A DNA stretch of 64,000 nucleotides from Voacanga thouarsii (GCA_026120185.1 JANUWF010003366.1:1674001-1738000), one strand, 5' to 3'. Shown: positions 35,852 through 48,023, counted from the first letter of the stretch. Numbers and translations are program-made. Notes: a model not told the origin generated them from the letters alone.

Positions 35852-37861
35852 TGAGGGAGACGAAACAGGGGAGCATGCACTATTTACAGGAAAAAAACAG
35901 AGAAAAATAAAACCAAGCCTTAAAGGCTATACGGAAGCGTGAAGATCATACCTTTGCGCTCCTTAACCCTTCTTGGCTGAGTAGGAGCGGATTGAACGAC
36001 TGGAATCGCCTCGCTTCGTCCACTTGAAGAAGCTTCCGGTTGAACACCCGCTAGCCTTTTACTTCGCCTTGTTTGCATGAATGCCAAGCTTTCCAGCTCT
36101 CGGAATATTCCTCTGCCTAACCTCTAGTCGGTGAACACAATGGTGAAGAGGAACAATCTCAAATCTCCTTGGTTCTCTCGCTATTGATTAGCAAAGAACA
36201 GGGAGTAAACCACAAGAAGAGGGTGGCGTGAGAAAGAGAGCTTACGTGAGGCTCTCTGTGAGTTTTTGGAAAATTAGGGTTTTTCTCTACCAGAGCCTAG
36301 TTTATTAGTTAGCCAAAACTAGGTTTCTCAATATCTGATAAACATCTCCCCGGGATTTCAAAACACCCGGATGTTATCCTGAGAATCAGTTTGGCCTAAT
36401 CCTAAACTCCTCTTAACCGTATCTGGAAAAAACTCTAAGGTCCAAGTTATTGGGCCGGAAAAATATTTATTATTTCTCTTGGACCCAAAAGGCCCAAAAT
36501 AATAAACATTAATTATTTAATTCCTGGGCTTACATAAATAACCCAATAAATAATTAATGAGTCCAAATGAACTAAAGTAATTAATCTTTAATTATTTATT
36601 TCTTGGGCCTATATAAATAACACAATAAATAATTAAACATTAATTATTCCCCTAGTTTAAGCCCAGGTTAATTTCTTAATTATTCATACTGGACCTAAGC
36701 CCTGAATAATTAATTAACCAATTAAACTAGAGTATTAATTTCTCTCAACTCCTATTTTAATTAATTTATTTATTTTATTCCAGTCCAATAACAAATTAGA
36801 CTTCCTGAATAAAATAAAATCCTCTTCAATTGAGACCAATTCCTCAACCCAAAATTAGTTAGGACTTACGGGCTATTCCGAGGACCAAAAAGACACATCG
36901 CCTTGGCTGCTAAGATGACCAAAATACCCCTGCTATATAAATAGCTGTATTTTGTATTTTAAATATTTCCTAATATCACCATAAGGAAATATTGACCCCA
37001 AGGACAATGCTGCGTTAGCAAAGTCTCCGACCTACAGGTGAAATGACTAAAATACCCCTCTACACATCGCCGTACATTTAGAGAGGAAGAAGTGTACTAA
37101 CACACCTCTAAATGACATCTACCATCCTTAGGCTTCTAGTCCAATGATCCATGACTTCCTGGAGTGTTTCCGCTTTCCAAGGGAGCTACCCTAAAGCTAA
37201 CATCCAAGTCATGTTTCCCAGGGCCCTGGACATTTTAGACCATTCGGACAACCACAAGGGGCGATATAGTGCAGAAACTATCTTGTATAAGTTTGTCTTA
37301 ACTAACTAGTCACATATACCCAACATGCAAGGATATTGGCCCTACGATAGAACCTCAACTATAGCAAATCAAAGTATATGCTTCCAGCTTCGCCAGACCA
37401 CCAACTCATACTTAAGTCGTAGAGTACTAGTCCACGCTGTAGCGGTAGTAGTCTAGGTTTCTATCATATAGTACTTTTAGAAACCACTACTACAGGTCCT
37501 GTCCTACATATTCAAAATACACTTATGTCATGAAGTGAGTGGACTACTCATTGGTTAAAGGTAAGCCATTCCCCATTTGGAATTCATAACATAATAACCT
37601 AAACATGATGAGATTCCCAGTCTCATTAATAGGTTAAGAACAAATGTTTATATGTTAAATAACCTGTGATCCATACCTTACTGTGAAAGATCACCATTCA
37701 CATAGATCACTTATTTAAACACAATGGGTCTGTTCCAAATGAAAATTATGCAAAAAAAAAAAAAAAAGAAAATTCACAAACAAATTCTGAAAATAGATTC
37801 TTTTATTAAAATATTTGATTTTACATCAGAAACCTAGTCTAAGAGGGCATACAATCCAACA
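35852..37861 (-). repeat. C2 3' LTR
   Basis: The 2,010-bp direct repeat of 43531-45536. In element orientation it runs TGTTGGATTGTATGCC to CGTCTCCCTCA. No gene is inside. Confidence 0.93.
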
Positions 37862-37872
37862 ATCTCCCACTT
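37862..37872 (-). promoter_or_regulatory. C2 polypurine tract
   Basis: The minus strand reads AAGTGGGAGAT, directly before the LTR start TGTTGG. Confidence 0.85.
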
Positions 37873-37883
37873 GCACTGTAAGA

Positions 37884-38279
37884 CTAGGTAAGTCCATAGG
37901 TGCCCACCCCTATGGCGTCTAAGTGTCTCTTGAAGACTCTCTCGGCCAAAGGCTTGGTGAATGGGTCTGCTAGATTGTTTTCTGAGGCAATATGCTCCAC
38001 CACGACTTCCCGTCTCTGGATGAAATCCCGGATCAGGTGGTACTTCCTCTCGATGTGTTTCCCCTTCTTATGGTTCCGAGGTTCCTTAGATTGCGATACT
38101 GCTCCAGTGTTGTCGCAATACATCACAATCAGCCTGTCCATATGCGGAACGACTCCAAGTTCTAAAAGAAACTTCCGGAGCCAGATTGCTTCCTTGGATG
38201 CCTCCGAAGCTGCCACATACTCAGCTTCCATGGTTGAGTCAGCAATACAAGATTGCTTGATACTCCTCCATGAAATTGC
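37884..38279 (-). pseudogene. C2 RNase H
   Basis: From MEAEYVAASEASKEA (catalytic Glu) through YCDNTGAV (Asp) to NNLADPFTKPLAERVF and the natural end GVGTYGLT, this is uninterrupted for 115 codons (38231-37884). The first catalytic Asp (YTDSDFQADKD) is in the upstream block with RT. A TGA at 38277-38279 sits in the LSGGAISW-type segment where Gly is expected, so RT and RNase H share a frame but are separated by this stop. Confidence 0.9.
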
Positions 38280-39236
38280 TCATCCAGACAAGGTGAAGAC
38301 ATATCCACTAGTGGATTTTCTCTCATCCTTATCTGCCTGGAAGTCTGAGTCTGTGTATCCTGTAGGAACCAAATCATCAGCCCTGTAAACCAGCATATAA
38401 TCTCTCCAATGAACTTCCCTTGGGTTTGACTGATATCTGCTAACTAAGCCCATGGCAAAGCAGATATCTGGCCTAGTACACAGCATGGCGTACATAAGAC
38501 TTTCCACAGCCGAAGCGTAGGGAATCCTCCTCATTCTGTCCTTTTCTTCTTGAGACTTAGGACAGTCCTTCGAAGAAAATGACAACCCATATCTGCAAGG
38601 GATTTGAGCTCCCTTGCATGAGTCCATGCTGTACTTGGCCAGTATCTTGTCAATGTATATCGCTTGGGATAACTCTAACATTCTCTGCTTTCTATTTCTA
38701 AGAAGCCTAATCCCCAGAATGTAGCTGGCTTCTCCCAAGTCCTTCATACTGAATTGACTAGACAGCCAAACCTTTGTAGATGACAATGTCTCTACATCAT
38801 TTCCAATGAGTAGAATGTCATCCACATACAGGACAAGAAAAATCACATTAATGCCTTCAAGTTTCCTGTACATGCATGGTTCATCTTCGTTTTGAATAAA
38901 ACCATAAGACTTTACAGTCTCATCAAAACGAATGTTCCATGCTCTCGATGCCTGCTTAAGTCCATAAATGGACTTCTTAAGCTTGCAAACCATGTGTTCC
39001 TAGCCTTCAGCAATGAAGCCTTCCGGTTGGGACATATAGATGTCTTCGCTCAGATGGCCATTTAAAAATGCCATCTTGACATCCATTTGCCATATCTCGT
39101 AGTCATAGTGACATGCGATGGTAAGGAGGATGCGGATGGATTTAAGGATGGCTACCGGGGAAAAGGTTTCCTCATAGTTGATTCTCTCTTTCTGAGTATA
39201 CCCTTTCGCCACAAGCCTAACTTTGAAGGTTTCCAC
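38280..39236 (-). pseudogene. C2 reverse transcriptase
   Basis: Block 39236-39000 has KGYTQKERINYEETFSPVA, the N-terminal RT motif, and QMDVKMAFLNGHL. Block 38993-38280 has KSIYGLKQASRAW, LYVDDILLIGND with both catalytic Asp, and the PDICFAMGL segment. One TAG (Gln codon expected, GFIAEG-stop-EHMVCKL) separates them in the same frame. Around 38405, 39 bp are missing relative to C1: NPREVHW joins directly to RDYMLVY, so the conserved KHIIKYLKGT segment is lost in frame. Confidence 0.9.
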
Positions 39237-39794
39237 CTTCCCATCTGCTCCTCTCTATCTCTTGTATACCCACTTGCACCCAATGGGTTTTATCCCCTCA
39301 GGTGAAGCTATAAGATCCCAAACCTGATTGAGGTACATAGACTCAATCTCGGCTTTCATTGCTTCATGCCATAGATTTGCATCGGCATCAGCAATAGCCT
39401 CCTCGTATCTAGTAGGGTCTTGTTCCTGATGGTCGGAGACCAGCTCAAAGGTTTCTCCAGTCCATCTATCCGGAACCCTAGACACTCTCTCACTACGACG
39501 AGGCTTCATTTGCACAGGCTCTTGAGGCTGTGCCTTTTCTTGTTCCACAATCGGGTCAGAAGAAGTTGATTCCGTAGATAACTTCTCCTCAAGTTCCAAC
39601 CTCGTTGAACTTTTAGTGGAAGTACTTTGATCATCTTCTAAGTATCTAGCATTGGTACTGACTAGTATCTTCTGCTCCTTAGGATGATAAAGGTAACCTC
39701 CTTTTGTCCCTTTTGGATACCCAACAAAATAGCATAATTCTGATCTTGGTTCCAACTTGTCTCCTTGATCAGTACATAAGCTGGACATCCCCAA
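39237..39794 (-). pseudogene. C2 integrase C-terminus, linker and RT entry
   Basis: An open block from 39794 to 39255 reads [20 protein letters not shown] (integrase C-terminal GKGY-like region), an acidic Ser/Thr-rich linker with RRSERVSRVPDRW, and the RT entry EAMKAEIESMYLNQVWDL. A TAG after KWVYKR (Lys codon expected) separates it from the RT block in the same frame. A frameshift near 39,750 disconnects it from the integrase core. Confidence 0.85.
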
Positions 39795-40357
39795 ATCCTA
39801 AGATGATTCAGACTTGGCTTACGCCCAGTCCACATCTCATAGGGAGTCCTAGGTACTGACTTGGAAGGCACCAAGTTCAGAATATATGCCGCTGTTTCTA
39901 GGGCATATCCCCAAAAGGACACTGGAAGAGTAGCATGAGACATCATGCTTCGGACCATTTCCATCAATGTCCTGTTCCTTCTCTCAGCTACTCCCTTCTG
40001 CTGGGGTGTTCCCGGCGCAGAGAGCTGGGATACTATCCCATGATGTACCATGTAGTCCTTGAATTCATCTAGGAGGTACTCTCCACCACGATCCGATCGT
40101 AAGGTTTTGATTAATTTACCTATCCGACGCTCTACTTCAGCCTTAAACTCCTTGAACTTGTCAAAAGAGTCAGACTTGCATCTTATCAGGTAAATGTAAC
40201 CATACCTCGTACAATCATCCGTGAAAGTGGTAAAGTACTCAAAACCTCCTCTAGCTGGTGTAGACAACGGACCACACACATCTGTGTGAACAAAACTCAA
40301 CACCTCTTTGGCTCTATCCGCCTTTGGTGTAAATGACCTCTTGGTCATCTTTCCCAT
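39795..40357 (-). pseudogene. C2 integrase catalytic core
   Basis: The readable core carries all three catalytic residues: Asp in [16 protein letters not shown], Asp in [15 protein letters not shown] and Glu in [16 protein letters not shown], followed by [20 protein letters not shown] and [20 protein letters not shown]. Integrase joins cDNA ends to host DNA with a 5-bp stagger, which matches the TSDs here. The core frame runs on to 39662 after the frameshift. The N-terminal HHCC part is in a different frame upstream. Confidence 0.9.
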
Positions 40358-40967
40358 TAGGCAGGATCACACTGAGGCTAACTTTCCAATCTCAATGAGC
40401 CTAAAGGCCCATCATGGATTAGCCTCTGAATCCTGGTTGAGTCAATATGACCCAACCTTAGATGCCAAAGGTATGAATCATTGATATTGGTCTTTCTCTT
40501 CTTAGTTAAAGGTTCAGACTGAGCGTTATTTGATTGGTTGCTAATAGGGTTTTAAAAGAATAGATTTCTATACATGGGCCCAGTACATAAAACCAGGATA
40601 GAAATACCAGAATGGAAAGATACAGAATATCCTTGATTAATAAGTTTTGCAACTGAAATCAAATTCTGACGAAAACCAGGTACATATAAAATATCCTTTA
40701 AAACCACTATCTTATTACAACAAAAATTAGATCCAGCTCTCCCACTGTAAAGGCCCAGACTTGTGCTCCATTACCCACTCAAAGCCCATCTTCGCCCTTC
40801 TTGAGTCTTCTTATCTTCCTAAACCCCTGCAAGGAGTTACAGATATGATCAGTGGCTCCGGAATCAACAATCCAAGTGGAAGTTGATCCTACCATTGATA
40901 TGGACTCTAGATAGTAAACATTACCTGTGGGGTTTTTCTTGGTTTGAAGATCTGGACACTCCTTTTT
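40358..40967 (-). pseudogene. C2 protease and GAG-pre-integrase region (frameshifted)
   Basis: WIVDSGATDHICNS near 40833-40875 is the aspartic protease active site. LWHLRLGHIDSTRIQRLI near 40400-40460 is the GAG-pre-integrase His pair. Stops lie in the GEDGL-VGNGAQ segment (Arg expected) and before the Cys pair. At least two frameshifts connect this part to gag and integrase. Confidence 0.82.
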
Positions 40968-41729
40968 CTAGTGTCCCTTCTTGCTACACTTGAAGCACTT
41001 GTCCTTTGGCTTGTCCTTGGGATGGGTCTTGGGCTGGGCTGCTGCATTCCCCTTCTTCCTCTTGAACTTTCTGGGTTTAGGCCCAGTTCTTGAAGAAGAA
41101 GCCTTAGCAATCATGGCCTTAAATTGCGGCTTCCTGACCTTCTCCGCCATCTGGAGCTCCTTCATCAGTTCAGTTAAACTCATGTTCAACTTATTCATGT
41201 TATAGTTTAACTTGAACTGAGTAAAAGAGCCCGGTAGAGATTTGAGAACTATATCCACTTGGCTCTCAGGGTCAATGACAGCCCCTAAGATTTCTGTCTC
41301 CTCGAAAGCAGCAATCATTTTGAGCATATGCTCTTGGACTGATGCTCCCTCAGCCATCTTAGTGTTCACAATAATTCGAAAAGCCTCCTGCCTTGTGGGC
41401 CGGCTCTTGTCTGCGAACATAGTTGTCAATGATTGACTTATGTCATATGCAAAAGCCATGTGCTCGTGTTTTGACTGGAGCACATTAGACATGGAAGCTA
41501 ACATATAGCAACATGCCATTTCGTCAGCTTTCTTCCACGCCTTCTCAGCCTCTCGCTCTTCAGCGGTGGAACCTTTCCCGATAATAGGGCAGGTCTCGTA
41601 AAGGACATACTTATACTCCTCAGCTGTGAGTATTATGTCCAGGTTCCTTTTCCAGTCCACATAGTTTGGACCCGTTAACTTATTCTCTCTTAGAATAACG
41701 GCCAATGGACTAAAAGAATCTCCCATCAT
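40968..41729 (-). pseudogene. C2 gag, ending at a stop inside the zinc knuckle
   Basis: 253 codons from an ATG (two ATGs in tandem; the first is used). NYVDWKRNLDIILTAEEYKY near residues 23-42 and a UBN2-type middle lead to a Lys-rich tail and a CX2CX4HX4C knuckle CFKCSKKGH. The next codon, usually Trp, is TAG (40968-40970), and KKECP follows in frame. Gag would form the particle. This is the longest intact family-C reading frame in the window. Whether the stop is damage or is read through cannot be decided here. Confidence 0.88.
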
Positions 41730-43513
41730 TTCTGAAAATCGAAAATAAAAGAAAGAATTTAGTTTGTGAAAACAAAATAAAATTTGTGCACTGAAAATAA
41801 TTTAGCTCTTAGGAAAACTGACATAGCTTCTTGGGAAGATTAACAGTTTCCTAAGCTAAGTGTATTAACCACCACAAATTAATTTCCCTTCAAGGTAATG
41901 GTCTAGAGAATAACTCCATCGTGGGATGGCCGTTTCCTCTCATTTCCTATGGACATACCTCGCACTATAACCTCCAACGTGGGCTGGCCGATCATAGTAC
42001 GTGCCCCGGATTATTAATTACATCCTTTCATTAGATCTAGATCCTTGTGGTATCCCCATCCTATACGGGTTCACTCCCAGGGTGATGCGAGGGGACCCAC
42101 GATCTCTAATGAGGACCGTGATGGAAGCTGTGGGGCCGTTGGAACCCCTCTCCCACTTAGTCTTTTAAAATAAAGGTTTTCTGGAAAATATCCTTTTGAA
42201 ATTTCTATTAAGTTTTTCCTTAACTCAAAAATAAAATATCTAAGTCCAATAAAATCTCTATGTCAAGGCATATATCCTTTGAGAGATTTTTTCCATGGAC
42301 TAATTTTATTTAAGTTAAAACTTAATGATTTCAAAAAATTTTCCAATTAAAACTTTCTAGAGACTTTAGTCTCAAATTTATTTGACAAAATCATTTTTCT
42401 AGTCCAAAACAAAACAAAATGGCTCTCCATTTTAATTTACAAAAATATCTAAATCCAATATATTTTCTATGTTAAGGATTAAATCATTTGAGAAAATATT
42501 CAAGGATTAATTTTTGTACCAATTAAAATAACCATTTAATTTTTGAAGAAAAATATTTTTCTTGTCAAAAATATTCCCAAAGACTTTGGTCTTTGAGAAA
42601 AAGCACACATAGGTACATAAAAAAATAGCATGCTCGAAAACAGTAAACGTTTTCATGCTTTTCTATTTTTTTTAAACCTAAGTGCCTAAATAATAGAATT
42701 AAACACATTAATTAATTATTTATTTTGTTTAATCCTAAAATCCCTTACTAATATTTTTCATGCAAATACATTCCAAGAATATAAATATTGCAAAAATATT
42801 AACTTCGCCTGGTATGGGACTCAAAACGAAAAAGGAAAAAAAAAATTGTAAAAATCGCTGGCGGGTCCACTGCACCGGCCGCACCAGATCGGCGCCTTCT
42901 GCTCTTCGGTCCACCGCGTCCACCGGTGCACCAGCCGCACCAGATCAGACGCTGCCTCAACCCGCCAAGCAGCAACCCGCCCGCCCGACTGCCCGCGCTC
43001 GCGCCCGGCTTCTCTCTGCAGTTCATCCGCGTCTTTATCCGAATTGGCCACCCGACCCGCGCGCGACCCGCACGCAATTGCAAATTTACAATTCAATTGG
43101 CTCGGCTCGGTGCATATAAGCCAGTGGCTCTAGACACAGAAATCAGGCAGCGACTTCGGCTCGGCTTGGCGCGACGGCGGCTTATGAACAGTGCTTTCTT
43201 CTTCGTTTTTTCTTCTGTTCGCGCGCGAAGTTGCAGTGATTTCTCTTTTTTATTTTTCCAGCCTTCTTTGGCTTCTTTGGACATATTTACTTTGCAAAAA
43301 ACATCCAAAACAAAAACACAAACGCCTATACCCATTTAAATTGGGTTTACACGATTAAACTTCAGAGCCAAAAAATTTTATAGAGGGCTCCTATACTTCA
43401 ACGGTGAAGCTTACATCAAGCCTATCCCATACCAAAACAGCGAAGGATCACATGTATAATCATCTTCTCCATTTTTATTAACTACCATGCTCCCTATATT
43501 GATCACAAACCAG
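41730..43513 (-). other. C2 untranslated leader
   Basis: 1.78 kb between PBS and gag with no supportable gene. It is AT-rich from 41750 to 42840, then GC- and CpG-rich from 42855 to 43200. A 20-bp direct repeat, TGCACCRGCCGCACCAGATC, lies at 42871-42890 and 42927-42946. The open frames in the GC-rich part exist on both strands and look like composition effects. Confidence 0.75.
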
Positions 43514-43527
43514 TGGCTCTGATACCA
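43514..43527 (-). promoter_or_regulatory. C2 primer-binding site, initiator tRNA-Met
   Basis: The minus strand reads TGGTATCAGAGCCA, a 14-base match to the initiator tRNA-Met 3' end, three bases from the LTR end CCCTCA. Confidence 0.93.
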
Positions 43528-43530
43528 CAT

Positions 43531-45536
43531 TGAGGGAGACGAAACAGGGGAGCATGCATTGGTTACAGAAAAAAAACAGAGAAAAATAAAACCAAGCCTT
43601 AAAGGCTATACGGAAGTGTGAAGATCATACCTTTGCGCTCCTTAACCCTTCTAGGGTGAGTAGGAGCGGATTGAACGACTGGAATCGCCTCGCTTCGCCC
43701 AATTGAAGAAGCTTCCGGTTGAACACCCGCTAGTCTTTTACTTCGCCTTGTTTGCATGAACGCCAAGCTTTCCAGCTCTCGGAATATTCCTCTGCCTAAC
43801 CTCTAGTCGGTGAACACAATTGTGAAGAGGAACAATATCAAATGTCCTTGGTTCTCTCGCTATTGATTAGCAAAGAACAAGGAGTAAACCACAAGAAGAG
43901 GGTGGCGTGAGAGAGAGAGCTTACGTGAGGCTCTCTGTAAGTTTTTGGAAAATTAGGATTTTTCTCTACCAGAGCCTAGTTTATTAGTTAGCCAAAACTA
44001 GGTTTCTCAATATCTGATAAACATTTCCCCGGGATTTCAAAACACCCAGATGTTATCCTGAGAATCAGTTTGGCCTAATCCTAAACCCCTCTTAACCGTA
44101 TTTGGAAAAAACCCTAAGGTCCAAGCTATTGGGCCGGAAAAATATTTATTATTTCTCTTGGACCCAAAAGGCCCAAAATAATAAACATTAATTATTTAAT
44201 TCATGGGCTTACATAAATAACCCAATAAATAATTAATGAGCCCAAATGAACCAAAATAATTAATCTTTAATTATTTATTTCTTGGATCTATATAAATAAC
44301 CCAATAAATAATTAAACATTAATTATTTCTCCTAGTTTAAGCCCAGGTTAATTTCTTAATTATTCATACTGGACCTAAGCCCTGAATAATTAATTAACCA
44401 ATTAAACTAGAGTATTAATTTCTTTCAACTCCTATTTTAATTAATTTATTTATTTTATTCCAGTCCAATAATAAATTAGACTTCCTGAATAAAATAAAAT
44501 CCTCTTCAACTGAGACCAATTCCTCAACCCAAAATTAGTTAGGACTTACGGGCTATTCCGAGGACCAAAAAGACACATCGCCTTGGCTGCTAAAATGACC
44601 AAAATACCCCTGCTATATAAATAGCTGTATTTTGTATTTTAAATATTTCCTAATATCACCATAAGGAAATATTGACCCCAAGGACAATGGTGCGTTAGCA
44701 AAGTCTCCGACCTATAGGTGAAATGACTAAAATACTCCTCTACACATCGCCGTACATTTAGACATGAAGAAGTGTACTAACACCCCTCTAAATGACATCT
44801 ACCATCCTTAGGCTTCTAGTCCAATGATCCACGACTTCCTGGAGTGTTTCCGCTTTCCAAGGGAGCTACTCTAAAGCAAACATCCAAGTCATGTTTCCCA
44901 GGGCCCTGGACATTTTAGACCATTCGGACAACCACAAGGGGCGATATAGTGCAGAAACTATCTTGTATAAGTCTGTCTTAACTAACTAGTCACACATACC
45001 CAACATGCAAGTATATTGGCCCTACGATAGAACCTCAACTATAGCAAATCAAAGTATATGCTTCCAGCTTCGCCAGACCACCAACTCATACTCATGTCGT
45101 AGAGTACTATTCCACGCTGTAGCGGTAGTAGTCTAGGTTTCTATCATATAGTACTTTCAGAAACCACTACTGTAGGTCCTGTCCTACGTATTCGAAATAC
45201 GCTTATGTCATGAAGTGAGTGGACTACTCATTGGCTAAAGGTAAGCCATTCCCCATTTGGAATTCATAACACAATAACCTAAACATGATGAGGTTCCCAG
45301 TCTCATCAATAGGTTAAGAACAAATGTTTATGTGTTAAATAACCCGTGATCCATACCTTACTGTGAAAGACCACCATTCACATGGATCACTTATTTAAAC
45401 ACAATGGGTCTGTTCCAAACGAAAATTATGTACAAACAAAAAGTAAATTCACAAACAAATTCTGAAAATAAATTCTTTTATTAAAATATTTGATTTTACA
45501 TTAGAAACCTAGTTTAAGAGGGCATACAATCGAACA
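43531..45536 (-). repeat. C2 5' LTR
   Basis: The 2,006-bp direct repeat of 35852-37861. The element-start side ends (plus strand) GGCATACAATCGAACA. It is flanked by CCCAG, part of the TSD. Confidence 0.93.
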
Positions 45537-46174
45537 CCCAGGACCCTAGATATTTAGATCATTCGAACAGTCACAAGCGGTGGTATAGCGTAGAAGCTAT
45601 CTTGTATAAGTCTGTCATAACTAACTAGTCACATATACCCAACATACAAGTATATTAGTCCTACAATAGAACCTCAGCTCTAGTGCATCAAAGTATACGC
45701 TTCCAACTTCATCAGACTACCACCAACTCATACTCAAGCCGTAGAGTATAAGTCTACGTAGTAGTGGTAGTAACCTAGGTTTCTACCATATAATACTTTT
45801 AGAAATCACTACTACAGGTCTAGTTCTATATATTCAAAATACTCTTATGTTATGAAGTGAGAGGACTATTCACTAGCTAAAGATAAGTTATTCCTCATTT
45901 AGAATTCATAACATAATAACCTTACTATGATGAGATTTTCATTCTCATCATTAGGTTAAGAACAATAGTTTATATGTTAAGTAACCCATGATCCATACCT
46001 TACTGTGAATGACCTCCATTCACATGGACCATTTACTTAAACATATTAGATTTTTTTCCAAAGAAATTGTGCACAAATATAAATGTAAATTCACAAACTT
46101 TGAGAATAAATCTTTTATTAATATTAATCAAAATTACATCAGAAACCTATTCTAAAAGGAAATACATTCCAATA

Positions 46175-46186
46175 ATCTCCTACTTG
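46175..46186 (-). promoter_or_regulatory. C3 polypurine tract, decayed
   Basis: The minus strand reads GTAGGAGATTAT-like sequence at the position of the C2 tract. One G has become A. Confidence 0.55.
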
Positions 46187-47690
46187 CACTCTAAGGCTAA
46201 GTAAGTCCATAGGTGCTCACCTCTATGGCTTCTAAGTGTCTTTGAAAGACTTTCTCAGTCAAAAGCTTGGTGAAGGGATCTGCTAGATTGTTCTTTGAAG
46301 CTATCTGTTCTACCACGATTTCCCATCTCTAAATGAAATCCAATATTAGGTGGTACTTCCTCTTAATGTGCTTCCCCTTTTCGTGATTCCTGGGTTCTTT
46401 AGATTGCGAGACTGCGCCAATATTGTTGCAATACATCACAATCGATCTGTCCATCTGTGGCACGACTCCAAGTTCTGAAAGAAACTTTCAGAGTCAAACT
46501 GCTTCCTTGGATATCTCCGAAGCTACCATATATTTAACTTCTATGGTTAAGTCAACAATGCAAGATTGCTTAATACTCCTCCATGAAATGGTCCCTCTAG
46601 AAAAGGCGAAGACATATCCACTAGTGGATTTTCTCTCATCTTTATCTGCCTAGAAGTCTGAGTCTGTGTATCCAATAGGAATCAAGTCCTCAACCTTGTA
46701 AACCAGCATGCAATCTCTTGTTCCTTTAAGGTACTTGAGAATATACTTTATAGCTTACCGATGAATCTCCTTAGGGTTTGACAGAGATCTGTTAACAAAG
46801 CCTACGACATAGCAAATATCTAGCCTAATGCATATCATGGCATACATAAGACTTCTCACACCGAAGCATAGAGAATCCTACTCATTCTGTCTTTTCTTGT
46901 GATTTGGGACAGTCTTTTGAAGAAAAAGGCAACTCATGTCTGCAAGGGATTAATGCTCTCTTACATGAGTCCATGCTGAACTTGGCCAACATCTTGTCAA
47001 TGTATGTAGTTTGGGATAATTCTAACATTCTCTACTTCCTATTTCTAAGAAGCTTAATTTCAATAATGTAATTGGATTCTCCTAAGTCCTTCATACTGAA
47101 TTGACTAGACAACTAAGCTTTAATAGATGATAACTTCCCTATATCATTCCCAATGAGTATAATGTCATCTACATACTGTACAAGAAAAATCACATTTATG
47201 CCTTCCAGTTTCTTGTACACGCATAGTTCTTCCCTCTTTTTGAATGAAATCGTAGGACTTTATAGTCTCATCAAAATGAATGTTCCATACTCTTGATGCC
47301 TGCTTAAGTCCATAAATGGACTTCTTAAGCTTACAAACTATATGTTTCTGGCCCTCAGCAATAAAGCCTTCTAGTTGGGATATATAAATGTCTTTGCTAA
47401 GATGGCCATTGAGAAATACCGTCTTGACATGCATTTGCCATATCTCGTAGTCATAATGACATACGATGACAAGGAGGATATGGATGGACTTAAGTATGGC
47501 TACCAGGGAAAGGGTTTCCTCGTAGTCGATTCCCTCTTTCTGAATGTACCATTTCACCACAAGCCTAACTTTAAAGGTTTCCAAATTTTCATCCGCTCCT
47601 CTATTCCTCTTGTATACCCACTTACACCCAATGAAATTTATCTCTTTAGGTAAAGCTACAAGATCCCAAACTTAATTGAAGCATATAAAC
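46187..47690 (-). pseudogene. C3 RNase H and reverse transcriptase (broken)
   Basis: The plus-strand text matches C2 at 37884-39320. The RNase H landmarks are at 46200-46560 and the RT at 46600-47584, including KSIYGLKQASRVW and QMHVKTVFLNGHL (Asp changed to His). The frame is open for 139 codons at 47584-47165 and broken elsewhere. It ends at the TAAAC target site (47686-47690) of the TRIM/Tekay insertion and resumes at 61928. Confidence 0.82.
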
Positions 47691-47877
47691 TGTGATGCCC
47701 GAATCCCACATGGGATTAGGATGAGAAGTATGTATGGTATATAAGGATGGGCCTAAGTACCCATTGTCAACTTGGGATATCCATTTTGACCCAGCGAGGA
47801 CGGCGGCCAAATAGTTGACCATGGGTGCTGCCAGGCCCATAGTCGCGCTCCCGGGTCCGCGGGCATGGGGCGTGACA
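47691..47877 (+). repeat. TRIM 5' LTR with TATA-like box
   Basis: The 187-bp direct repeat of 48039-48225. TATATAA at 47738-47744 is a possible TATA box (48086-48092 in the other LTR). Confidence 0.9.
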
Positions 47878-47879
47878 TT

Positions 47880-47890
47880 TGGTATCAGAG
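47880..47890 (+). promoter_or_regulatory. TRIM primer-binding site, initiator tRNA-Met
   Basis: TGGTATCAGAG, two bases (TT) after the LTR end GTGACA. Confidence 0.9.
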
Positions 47891-48023
47891 AAGGTAACCA
47901 GCCCCGGTAAAGGAACTAAGTGCTACACCGTGCGCGGTGGGAGCCACCTCTAGAATCCCATATTGCTTGGATGGTCCTGGGTTTTGCCCCAAAAGTATGG
48001 GCCCAGCGAGGACGCTTGGGCCT

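Larger units (their letters stand above)
35852..45536 (-). mobile_element. C2: complete family-C Ty1/copia element
   Basis: 9,685 bp with two LTRs of 2,010 and 2,006 bp, an initiator-Met PBS, an AAGTGGGAGAT PPT and Gag-PR-INT-RT-RH in copia order. The flanks are CCCAA (35847-35851) and CCCAG (45537-45541), a 5-bp TSD with one mismatch. The first 440 bp of the two LTRs differ at about 19 sites (about 4%), which places it older than G1. Pol has several stops and frameshifts, but it is the best reference copy of the family in the window. I could not assign the copia lineage with confidence. Confidence 0.93.
34574..46174 (-). repeat. C3 3' LTR, interrupted by element C2
   Basis: The pieces are 34574-35851 and 45542-46174, about 1.9 kb. 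The left end TGAAGGCGTAAAATGC is like the C1 LTR end TGAAGATTTAAAGGGG. The right end (element start) reads TATTGGAATGTATTTCC, so the initial TG has decayed to TA. The pieces rejoin at TTCCC/AGG when C2 is removed. Confidence 0.75.

Noticed and set aside
36933..36944. CTATATAAATAG as the family-C promoter TATA box
   Set aside because: It reads as a TATA box on the plus strand, opposite to the element, and lies over 900 bp into the LTR. The near-palindrome gives no clear direction.
42760..43339. Several overlapping frames on both strands in the GC-rich part of the C2 leader
   Set aside because: Frames open on both strands with Arg/Ala/Pro-rich products reflect base composition. C1 does not preserve them.
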